A stretch of 5,770 nt of DNA from DAORDI01 sp035345895 (GTDB lineage Bacteria > Spirochaetota > Leptospiria > Leptospirales > Leptospiraceae). Each line of letters opens with the position of its first letter. Position 1 is the first letter of the stretch. This document shows, one piece after another, positions 1 to 5,574 of the stretch. The position numbers were made by a program, and so were the translations under genes. The DNA lies in NCBI GenBank assembly GCA_035345895.1, contig DAORDI010000330.1, forward strand, positions 1 to 5,770. The letters are read 5' to 3'. The notes under the pieces are model-generated. The model did not search any database and was not told the origin of the DNA. It was given only the letters and a program-made list of their open reading frames with translations.

Positions 1-1
1 A

Positions 2-328
2 CAGATGGTGTCCACTATCAGTCTTCATTATTCCCTTCCGTTTGAACTGGCAAAAAAATCCTATCAGGCAAGATTCAGTGTAAACCTGCAGAGCCTGGAA
101 AGTTCTGTCTGGGAAGAAAAACTGAAAAAAACCGAACCTAAATTCAACAGAAATCTTTTTGTCTCGCCTGGATTTACCGTAGGAAACAGATCGGTAATGA
201 TTGAAGGGCTTGTCAGAATGCCTGTCCATGGTCAAGGAGCTCAGCTGGAAACAGATGCTCTTCTCAGACCTGAGATTCAGGGCCGACTTGGAATAAAATG
301 GCATCTGCCTGATATGATGAGGCCATGA
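2..328 (+). CDS. Outer-membrane beta-barrel protein, C-terminal fragment (5' end outside window)
   Basis: The open frame runs in from the left edge without a stop, so the Met at base 5 is probably internal and only the last ~108 residues are seen. The visible part has no hydrophobic helix. It has stretches of alternating polar and apolar residues (for example around residues STISLHYSLPF, RSVMIEGLVRMPVH and GRLGIKWHLP) separated by charged turns, the pattern of transmembrane beta-strands in an outer-membrane barrel. The final residues (MMRP) do not match the classic terminal Phe of Omp85-dependent proteins, so the barrel assignment is an inference. It could instead be a periplasmic beta-rich protein. 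Its stop codon overlaps the start of the next gene in an ATGA, which suggests co-transcription and translational coupling with the membrane glycosyltransferase downstream. I do not recognise the exact family. Confidence 0.5.
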   Translation, partial: QMVSTISLHYSLPFELAKKSYQARFSVNLQSLESSVWEEKLKKTEPKFNRNLFVSPGFTVGNRSVMIEGLVRMPVHGQGAQLETDALLRPEIQGRLGIKWHLPDMMRP

Positions 329-1581
329 GAGATTTATCCAGATGGGCCCTGATAGGCTCTTTCCTCATTCTGGCTCTGCTCCTCTTTCAGGGACTGGGAA
401 AGTCCTCCCAGACATCCGATTTCAGTGACTATTACAACGCCAGCAGACTTTTTACTGAAAGAAAAGACATCTATCAGGTTGACTCTCTTAAAGAACTTTT
501 CTCCGAAAAAAAAGCACCGCTTCAATTATTTGATTCAGAGGTACTGAATAAAATACTCAGTCTGAAGGGAAAGGTCGCTTCCTACATATATCCTCCCGTA
601 TTTGCTTTTCTGCTGATTCCATTGAGCATTTTGAACTATGAGACAGCCTCAGCCGTATTCAATTTACTGAACTTTGCATGCCTCGTGGGAGTCGTCTGGA
701 TGTTCAGGAGAGATTTTGACACATCCAGATTTTCAGTCGTGCTGTTTCTGACTCTTGCGGTTTCTTACAGATTTCTGGAAAGTCATACTGCCAATAACCA
801 AGTAGCTTTTATGCTGATTTTTCTGAGTGTTGCCGCTCTCAGAATAAAGAATGATTTTATATCCGGATTTCTGCTTGCTCTGGCGACGATAATAAAACTC
901 ACGCCCGCCATATTTATACTATATTATATATACGAAAAACGTTTTAAGGCATTGGTTTTTTTTGCAGCAGGGATGGGTTTCTGGTCAGTTCTACCTTTTC
1001 TGGCAGGATACGAGTACGGACTTGCTCAATGGAAAAACTGGATTGAGCTGGTACTTCAGAATGCATTAAAGAACCCGGTTTTCCGTGCATGGAAAAACAA
1101 TCAGAGTCTCGTAGCAACTCTGGCCAAATATTTTCATTCAGCTGCCGATCCGGAAAACCAGTACAAATACGGAATGCCTTTTGTTTCACTCAGCCTTGAC
1201 CAGATAAAGATCCTTCTGAACATATTGACTCTTGCGGTTCTCTCTCCCCTTTTCATATTCTGGAAAAGAGGATACAGCAGAAACCAGCTGATCAGCATTC
1301 TGTTCATACTTTCAGCCATACTCAGCGGAGTCAGCTGGATTCATTCTTTCTCTGTTCTGATCTTCCCGATTTTTTATCTTTTTCACTCTCTGGAGAAAAA
1401 TCGAAAAGGTGCTTGGGCGGTTTATGGAATCAGCGCACTTATAATTCTGACTTCGGGCAGCATAAACAAGTCCCTGGAAAATGCCTCACTGATGTTTTCT
1501 CTTCTCTTATATATTTCACTGGGTTATTATGCCCTCTGCTTTTATATCAGCGATGAGGATGCGGAACATCTGTCTGCTTGA
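325..1581 (+). CDS. GT87 (DUF2029)-type polytopic membrane glycosyltransferase
   Basis: This 418-residue inner-membrane protein has about ten hydrophobic segments, the first at residues 7-24. Several signatures match the GT-C family GT87, which uses polyprenyl-phosphate sugars as donors (PimE-like mannosyltransferases are the studied members). They are the acidic-aromatic box DFSDYY (32-37) in the first outer loop, where GT-C enzymes place the catalytic Asp; YIYPPVFAFLLIPL (87-100); NNQVAF (157-162); the IIKLTPAI helix (189-196); NNQSL (258-262) and SWIH (337-340). The length is usual for the family. The ATG at 325 is chosen because it overlaps the upstream stop as ATGA. The purine-rich stretch ahead of it ends only two bases before the ATG, so the gene probably depends on coupling. 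The sugar and acceptor cannot be told; cell-envelope glycan or glycolipid synthesis is the inference. Its last 35 bases overlap the convergent gene on the other strand. Confidence 0.8.
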   Translation: MRDLSRWALIGSFLILALLLFQGLGKSSQTSDFSDYYNASRLFTERKDIYQVDSLKELFSEKKAPLQLFDSEVLNKILSLKGKVASYIYPPVFAFLLIPLSILNYETASAVFNLLNFACLVGVVWMFRRDFDTSRFSVVLFLTLAVSYRFLESHTANNQVAFMLIFLSVAALRIKNDFISGFLLALATIIKLTPAIFILYYIYEKRFKALVFFAAGMGFWSVLPFLAGYEYGLAQWKNWIELVLQNALKNPVFRAWKNNQSLVATLAKYFHSAADPENQYKYGMPFVSLSLDQIKILLNILTLAVLSPLFIFWKRGYSRNQLISILFILSAILSGVSWIHSFSVLIFPIFYLFHSLEKNRKGAWAVYGISALIILTSGSINKSLENASLMFSLLLYISLGYYALCFYISDEDAEHLSA

Positions 1582-2851
1582 CATAAAACTCCATCGGCGA
1601 TTTTATCCAGACTGTCCTGAGCATCAGTGAAATAAACAGAAAGAAAATAACGGCAGAAACTGCAGCGGTATGCAGTCTGATCTTCCTTTCCCCGGATACA
1701 GGTACAGAAAGAACATAAATCGGAATGCTCAAAGTAAAGAATCTGGAAATATTATCAAAAGTAAGCCAGTACCCCTGTTCTGCTATCAGTGCAGGTGCAA
1801 CGGAAAGAATGAGGAGTGCAGGCATAACCCTTCCCGCAGAAAAATTCCTGAATACAAACAGAGGTTCGCAAAGAAAAAGAACAAGCAGAATCAGAAGAGG
1901 GAACTTGGACATTTCTCTGAGAAATGGTTTAGTACTCGTAAGATTTTCCAGCTTAATGCTCTTTATAAAACCGAACAGAGGGAAGTCAGAGAGCTGAATG
2001 AAACTCAATGGATAAGTTCCTGCAAAAGATTTCATAGAAAAATGAATATAGACAAGAAATGCTGAATATGCCAGCAGTGCCAATGCCAGTATGCTCCCCT
2101 CCCCCACCCTGCCCTCAATCAGTGAAATTAAGAGAAAAATCAGAATGTAAATCACTGCAGTCTCCTTAATCAAAAGAAACAGAAGCACTGTCCCGAACAG
2201 AACCGGAAAGAGATTCCTCCTGCTGTAGGCTGTGACTGAATACAATGAAGAATTTCTGCTCCTCAGGTTTATTCCGCTTTTTTCCAGAAGGTACACAGTA
2301 AAAATAAAAAACGATGCCTGAATTGAATCAGCAACAAGCAGAAGATTGGCATTTGCAGAAAAAGGTGAAAAAAGATAAAGAATTGAGAGAGGTCTGTTTT
2401 TTTCAGGAAGAAGTTTGAACAGGCAGACAGAGGATAAAATATGGAAACCCAGCAGAAGCACTGCAGAACTGACTGCATAGTGATGCCACCCCAGAACAGC
2501 AGAAAAAAGACCGCTCAAAAACGAAAAACCTATTCTTGTAAATCTAATCAGAAAGGAATCCAAAACTGGCGGAAAGCCGGACTCTGGGCTGAAAAGATGA
2601 GCAGCATTCAGAAAGAAGAACTGTCCGTCATACCCTCCTTCCGAAAAAATAACTGTATTTTCAGGAACCAGTGCTGAATTTGCCCCTGCAAACCCCTGCC
2701 AGATTCCTATCAGTGAAGAAGGATTATACTGATAAGGTGCAGTCCTGACTGCATACATCAAAATCATAGCTGCACAGAAAACTGCGGTCAGTCCGAACAT
2801 TATTCCATTTAATGAATAAAATTCCTTTTTAAAAGTGCTTTTCATAGACAT
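1547..2851 (-). CDS. Polytopic membrane protein, GT-C-like (cell-surface glycopolymer type)
   Basis: This is a 434-residue integral membrane protein with roughly ten hydrophobic segments, starting at residues 16-35. The first large extracytoplasmic loop carries EGGYDGQFFF (71-80). This is followed by D98, R103 and R106 in DSFLIRFTRIGF, then by a segment with VADSIQ (173-178), KETA (229-232) and DNISRFF (366-372). I know this order (YDGQFYY, D-x-YR-x-xRI, internal D, R/KET, late D-x-x-R) from GT-C-fold-like proteins annotated as cell-surface glycopolymer formation proteins. That assignment is from memory and the activity is unproven. No strong ribosome site precedes either ATG 2851 or the in-frame ATG two codons later, so the start is uncertain by two residues; a TAA lies upstream in frame at 2867-2869. 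The gene is transcribed divergently from the repeat-protein gene and ends inside the GT87 gene. A related envelope-glycan role for the two is plausible but not shown. Confidence 0.7.
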   Translation of the reverse strand: MSMKSTFKKEFYSLNGIMFGLTAVFCAAMILMYAVRTAPYQYNPSSLIGIWQGFAGANSALVPENTVIFSEGGYDGQFFFLNAAHLFSPESGFPPVLDSFLIRFTRIGFSFLSGLFSAVLGWHHYAVSSAVLLLGFHILSSVCLFKLLPEKNRPLSILYLFSPFSANANLLLVADSIQASFFIFTVYLLEKSGINLRSRNSSLYSVTAYSRRNLFPVLFGTVLLFLLIKETAVIYILIFLLISLIEGRVGEGSILALALLAYSAFLVYIHFSMKSFAGTYPLSFIQLSDFPLFGFIKSIKLENLTSTKPFLREMSKFPLLILLVLFLCEPLFVFRNFSAGRVMPALLILSVAPALIAEQGYWLTFDNISRFFTLSIPIYVLSVPVSGERKIRLHTAAVSAVIFFLFISLMLRTVWIKSPMEFYVKQTDVPHPHR

Positions 2852-3037
2852 TTCATTTATCAGACTTTATCCGAATTTTGAACAGCAAAAAACTGATCCA
2901 TCAGGTATTTGACGGATGGTTCAGTTTAGACCCACTCCAGAAACAGCAATCCGATAAATACGTTTTTGACAGAATCGGACTTTACATCTGCAGTTTTATT
3001 TCTTGCCATTAATTTGAAAGAATTTTATGAGTAAATT
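2852..3037. other. Divergent intergenic region, the only sizeable non-coding gap
   Basis: These 186 AT-rich bases separate two divergent genes and should hold both promoters. The clearest content is the hairpin at 2890-2927, listed separately. A second, weaker inverted pair is TCCGAT (2950-2955) and ATCGGA (2974-2979), which brackets a TTGACA at 2966-2971. No good -10 box lies 16-18 bases from that TTGACA, so I do not call a promoter. A GAACAGCAA / GAAACAGCAA near-repeat occurs at 2880-2888 and 2940-2949. Nothing in the gap resembles an RNA gene or a further protein gene. Confidence 0.6.
2890..2927 (-). terminator. Imperfect inverted repeat; terminator-like hairpin read on the minus strand, or an operator/attenuator
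   Basis: The left arm AAACTGATCCATC (2890-2902) and the right arm GATGGTTCAGTTT (2915-2927) pair over 13 positions with one mismatch, around a 12-base loop. On the minus strand the stem runs straight into six T residues, which gives a rho-independent terminator outline, although the stem is not very GC-rich. Transcripts reaching it on this strand would come from the hemH direction, antisense to the repeat-protein gene, or from a promoter just upstream of the membrane-protein gene that starts 39 bases further on. In the latter case it would be a leader attenuator. A dyad operator for a DNA-binding protein is the alternative. The dyad is certain; its role is not. Confidence 0.5.
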
Positions 3038-3784
3038 ATGAAAGCGGTTTTCAATACTTTGCAGAATTTTTATGAATACTTGGAAAAATTGGGTCCTGCC
3101 AAGTCCATTAATCTTATGCGAAGCGTAGGTTATGACCGAGTAACATCACTCTCACTGAAAGTCCACAAAGACAGGATTATTGCTCTGGCAAGTGCCCTTT
3201 CAGAAAAGAAGATCCTTGAACTTCTGAACAATATTCCTGAAACAGACATCATTGAAATCATGGAATTCAATTCCGATGATGAGCTGATCTACTATATAGA
3301 AAATCTGTCAATGCAGGATATGAAATATGTATCCGCAAACATCGCCCCTTCCGATATGGGAATGATGGCTCAGGAAATCAGCAAGGAGACCTGCGTCGCA
3401 CTTCTGAAAAGCCTGGGGGTGGAAAAGGCTGTCGGAATAATCAATTATGCAGGCGCGCAGAAAATTGTAGATCTGGTAAAGGAACTTGACATAGAAAGAC
3501 TTGCCATTCTTGGAAAAAGCCTCTCGCTTGCTGAGACCAAAAAATGGATAAGGAAAAGAGGACTAGATGATCTGATTCCGATTGTCAGATCTATTGGAGT
3601 GGACAACATTCTTATACTGATTGACAGTCTTGGATTTACCAAGTGCCTTGAACTGATAGAACTTCTAGGCACTGAAAAAATGATTGAGCTTACTCACAAA
3701 ATTTCAAAAATGAAATTCCCTCATCAGAAGACCCATCCGGCAAAGGTTCACAAGAAGAGGGAAAGAAAAAATTCACATCATTGA
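3038..3784 (+). CDS. Alpha-helical repeat protein of unknown function with basic C-terminal tail
   Basis: I do not recognise a named family. The 248-residue product has no signal peptide or membrane segment and is rich in short amphipathic helices. Three copies of a unit that starts K/R-S-(V/L/I)-G-(Y/V)-(D/E) are seen at residues 28, 124 and 184. The last two align without gaps over about 41 residues (122-162 with 182-222), with about 11 identities and many conservative changes. This suggests an alpha-solenoid or repeat scaffold, loosely like FliG/MgtE-N-type helical repeats; that comparison is impressionistic. Residues 224-248 form a K/R/H-rich tail, possibly for nucleic-acid, phospholipid or metal contact. 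The ATG at 3038 is the first in frame after TAA 3032-3034. Its ribosome site is weak, and a four-codon ORF (3027-3041) overlaps it as ATGA. The last 12 bases overlap the 3' end of hemH. It is probably cytoplasmic and a lone transcription unit. Confidence 0.75.
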   Translation: MKAVFNTLQNFYEYLEKLGPAKSINLMRSVGYDRVTSLSLKVHKDRIIALASALSEKKILELLNNIPETDIIEIMEFNSDDELIYYIENLSMQDMKYVSANIAPSDMGMMAQEISKETCVALLKSLGVEKAVGIINYAGAQKIVDLVKELDIERLAILGKSLSLAETKKWIRKRGLDDLIPIVRSIGVDNILILIDSLGFTKCLELIELLGTEKMIELTHKISKMKFPHQKTHPAKVHKKRERKNSHH

Positions 3785-4837
3785 TGCTTTCAGTATCCTG
3801 TTTCCCAGAAATGAAATAAATTTAGGATAAATGCCGGGAGCAGGTATCCGGTAAAACTCCTGAATCCCGGAATGATGGGCAAGCTCTCTGAATTCAACCC
3901 CGATCTCAAAAAGTGTTTCCAGATGATCCGATACAAAGCTCACTGGATATACTGCAATTCTTTTTTGATTTTCTGAAGCAAGTTTTCTGAGCATATCCGG
4001 TGTCGAAGGCTCAGTCCATTTTGCAGGCCCTACTCTGCTCTGATAACTCAGACAGACCTTTCCCTGAAAACCTTTCGTACGGAGAGACTTCTCAAACATT
4101 CTGACATTCTCCTCTGCTTCCTGAGGATAGGAATCTCCCTTCTTCACAAGCCTCATAGGTATTCCGTGCGCAGAGAAAAGCAGGGTAATACCGCTCCAGT
4201 CAGGGACTGCTGAACTCCCTTCAATTCTGCCTGACAGAAAATCTACAATCTGATCTGTACATGCTTCTATATATTCTGAATCCCTGAAAAAAGGAGGCAC
4301 CCATCCGGAAAACTCCTCAGAACAATATCCCCTGCCTTTTTCCGACGACGCACAGCCAGAGCATTTTCTCTTCTCCGGATTGGCAGGACAAAAACCGGTA
4401 ATATTCTCTATCTGCCGATTCATACTGAGGACAGTGGATCTTGAATATTGCGGGAAAAGGGGGACTATGACATTGCCGGAATTCGGGACCAGGTCGCCAG
4501 GATCAAAGCCAGACAGATTCGGCTCTCCGCAGGACATTCCCACTTTATAATCCCAATCCTCTCCGGTTCTAGCTTTCAGATAAGCCTGAACTGCTTTTGC
4601 CTGCTCCAAGGTATTGTCATAGAGAGGAGATCCGCCACCAAAGCCCATTGCCGCATACGATGCCTTCACCTTCGAAACTCTTCTTTCTGCTATAAACCTT
4701 CCGAGCCTTTTTCTGAAAAATTCAGGAAGGGGGAGATCAAAAATATACTTATCCCCAAAGAGATCCTTCAGAAACTTGCCGATTTCTTCCTGCGTCCTCG
4801 GTGCCCCGAAATTCAGGAGAACAAACTGCTTCTTCAT
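3773..4837 (-). CDS. hemH: Ferrochelatase with internal four-cysteine insertion
   Basis: The enzyme inserts Fe2+ into a porphyrin in the late steps of haem synthesis (protoporphyrin IX to protohaem, or coproporphyrin III in the coproporphyrin route). The 354-residue sequence carries the family signatures in order: LLNFGAP (7-13), GGGSPL (67-72), PLFPQYS (126-132), FSAHGIP (221-227) with the catalytic His224, LSYQSRVGPAKW (263-274), and VSFVSDHLETLFEI (299-312) with the conserved acidic Glu307. An insertion after the PLFPQYS region holds Cys150, Cys159, Cys162 and Cys172 (C-X8-C-X2-C-X9-C), suggestive of a [2Fe-2S] cluster as in some bacterial ferrochelatases. No C-terminal membrane helix is present. 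The start at 4837 overlaps the parB stop as ATGA, with GAAGG and CAGG 10 and 6 bases upstream. It is the last gene of the parA-parB-hemH cassette and ends with a 12-base overlap into the convergent repeat-protein gene. Confidence 0.95.
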   Translation of the reverse strand: MKKQFVLLNFGAPRTQEEIGKFLKDLFGDKYIFDLPLPEFFRKRLGRFIAERRVSKVKASYAAMGFGGGSPLYDNTLEQAKAVQAYLKARTGEDWDYKVGMSCGEPNLSGFDPGDLVPNSGNVIVPLFPQYSRSTVLSMNRQIENITGFCPANPEKRKCSGCASSEKGRGYCSEEFSGWVPPFFRDSEYIEACTDQIVDFLSGRIEGSSAVPDWSGITLLFSAHGIPMRLVKKGDSYPQEAEENVRMFEKSLRTKGFQGKVCLSYQSRVGPAKWTEPSTPDMLRKLASENQKRIAVYPVSFVSDHLETLFEIGVEFRELAHHSGIQEFYRIPAPGIYPKFISFLGNRILKASMM

Positions 4838-5574
4838 TTTGAACCTGCCTTCAGAATTTCTTTCTCAATTCTGCCGAGTTCTTTCTGAAGCTGCCTTATT
4901 TGAGCAATGATCTTCTTCTTTTTCTCCTTCAGCTTAAGAATATCGCTGTTAACACCCTTCTTTACCGTCCTTGCCTTGTTCAGATCTCTCTTTACAGTAA
5001 TCTCAGGAATTCCCGTCTTCTGAGAAATGATCTTTGCAGTTATTTTTCCGTCAAAAGTATCACTGATACTTTTGCCTCTCTTGCCTCCTCGGTTTTCCTT
5101 TTCCACTGCTTCATCAAAATCCGGGAAATATGCGCGATAAACATTCAGACGTTCAGCATTCGAAAGCTGTCTCCTGAGAACATTATCCTTGTAGATAAAC
5201 TCTATCTCGGTTTCCCTGGAAAGGAAGTCTGCCACATACTGAACCGGTATCTTCTGCACTCCAAGTTCCGCCGCAATTTTCAGTCTGTTATGACCTGCCA
5301 GAAGAATTCCGTCCGGCTTTGCAATCAAAGGGACTATTATTCCGCGTTTCTCTATGTCGGCCTTGAGGTCGGAGTATTCCTTGTCCTTCAAAAGTTCAAA
5401 CTTGTTCAGCGGATTCGGATACAGTGACTGAGGATTTACAAACATCACCTGAGACAGTTCCACTCCTTCCGGAATATGCTGCTCGGAAGGAATCTCTCTT
5501 TTCTCGGAAATGCCGCCTCCGGCTCTGGGCGAAAGGATAGTTTTCAGGAACTGTTTTTTTGCCTTATCTTTCAT
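4834..5574 (-). CDS. parB: ParB-family partition protein (CTP-switch and HTH DNA-binding)
   Basis: ParB proteins bind a centromere (parS), load as CTP-dependent clamps and direct segregation with the ParA ATPase. In these 246 residues I see the N-terminal ParB/Srx-like domain from about 40: NPQSLYPNPLNKF (47-59), the ADIEKRGIIVPLIA strand-helix (72-85), and the nucleotide box AGHNR (93-97) in place of the usual GERR. KDNVLRRQLSNAER (129-142) corresponds to the ENxxR-x-x-L-x-x-x-E motif. The HTH lies at roughly 177-200 (KITAKIISQKTGIPEITVKRDL). Residues 211-243 are a short lysine-rich coiled coil instead of a full dimerisation domain. The canonical N-terminal LGRGL ParA-contact box is not seen. 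The GHNR box and compact C-terminus resemble plasmid, phage or secondary-replicon ParBs. A good ribosome site and an ATGA overlap tie it to parA; a second ATGA overlap ties it to hemH. Confidence 0.9.
   Translation of the reverse strand: MKDKAKKQFLKTILSPRAGGGISEKREIPSEQHIPEGVELSQVMFVNPQSLYPNPLNKFELLKDKEYSDLKADIEKRGIIVPLIAKPDGILLAGHNRLKIAAELGVQKIPVQYVADFLSRETEIEFIYKDNVLRRQLSNAERLNVYRAYFPDFDEAVEKENRGGKRGKSISDTFDGKITAKIISQKTGIPEITVKRDLNKARTVKKGVNSDILKLKEKKKKIIAQIRQLQKELGRIEKEILKAGSK
5052..5074. promoter_or_regulatory. Perfect 23-bp palindrome inside parB, candidate parS-like centromere
   Basis: The 11-base arm CAAAAGTATCA (5052-5062) is followed by one central base and its exact reverse complement TGATACTTTTG (5064-5074). 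It lies in the parB codons for residues 167-175, the linker between the nucleotide-binding part and the HTH. Sites bound by ParB are typically perfect palindromes lying in or near parAB, and in Bacillus subtilis one lies inside spo0J itself. That makes a centromere role the leading inference. An mRNA hairpin is the alternative. It does not match the canonical TGTTTCACGTGAAACA site, as would be expected for a divergent ParB. I see no second copy in the window. Confidence 0.45.

Noticed and set aside
910..935. Very AT-rich run as a possible origin or promoter element
   Set aside because: It lies in frame in the GT87 gene and encodes an Ile/Phe/Tyr-rich membrane helix, which explains the composition.
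1670..2065. Open frames on the + strand (131 and 90 codons) across 1670-2065
   Set aside because: They lie fully within the membrane-protein gene on the other strand, give Lys/Arg/Asn-rich low-sense products and match no family; they are mirror frames of a hydrophobic coding sequence.
2966..2994. TTGACA as a -35 box for the repeat-protein gene
   Set aside because: At 17-base spacing the -10 position reads TGCAGT, which matches the consensus poorly; the T-rich TTTTAT is 22 bases away. Not enough for a promoter call.
3776..3786. Small dyad CATCA/TGATG at the hemH and repeat-gene stop codons
   Set aside because: Only five-base arms with a one-base centre, explained by the two overlapping stops; too short for a terminator.
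4448..4888. Open frame of 146 codons on the + strand opposite hemH and the parB end
   Set aside because: It is antisense to well-conserved ferrochelatase motifs and spans the hemH/parB junction; no recognisable protein.
4900..5427. Open frame of 175 codons on the + strand opposite parB
   Set aside because: parB is clearly real by motif order, and the opposite frame shows no domain or ribosome site.
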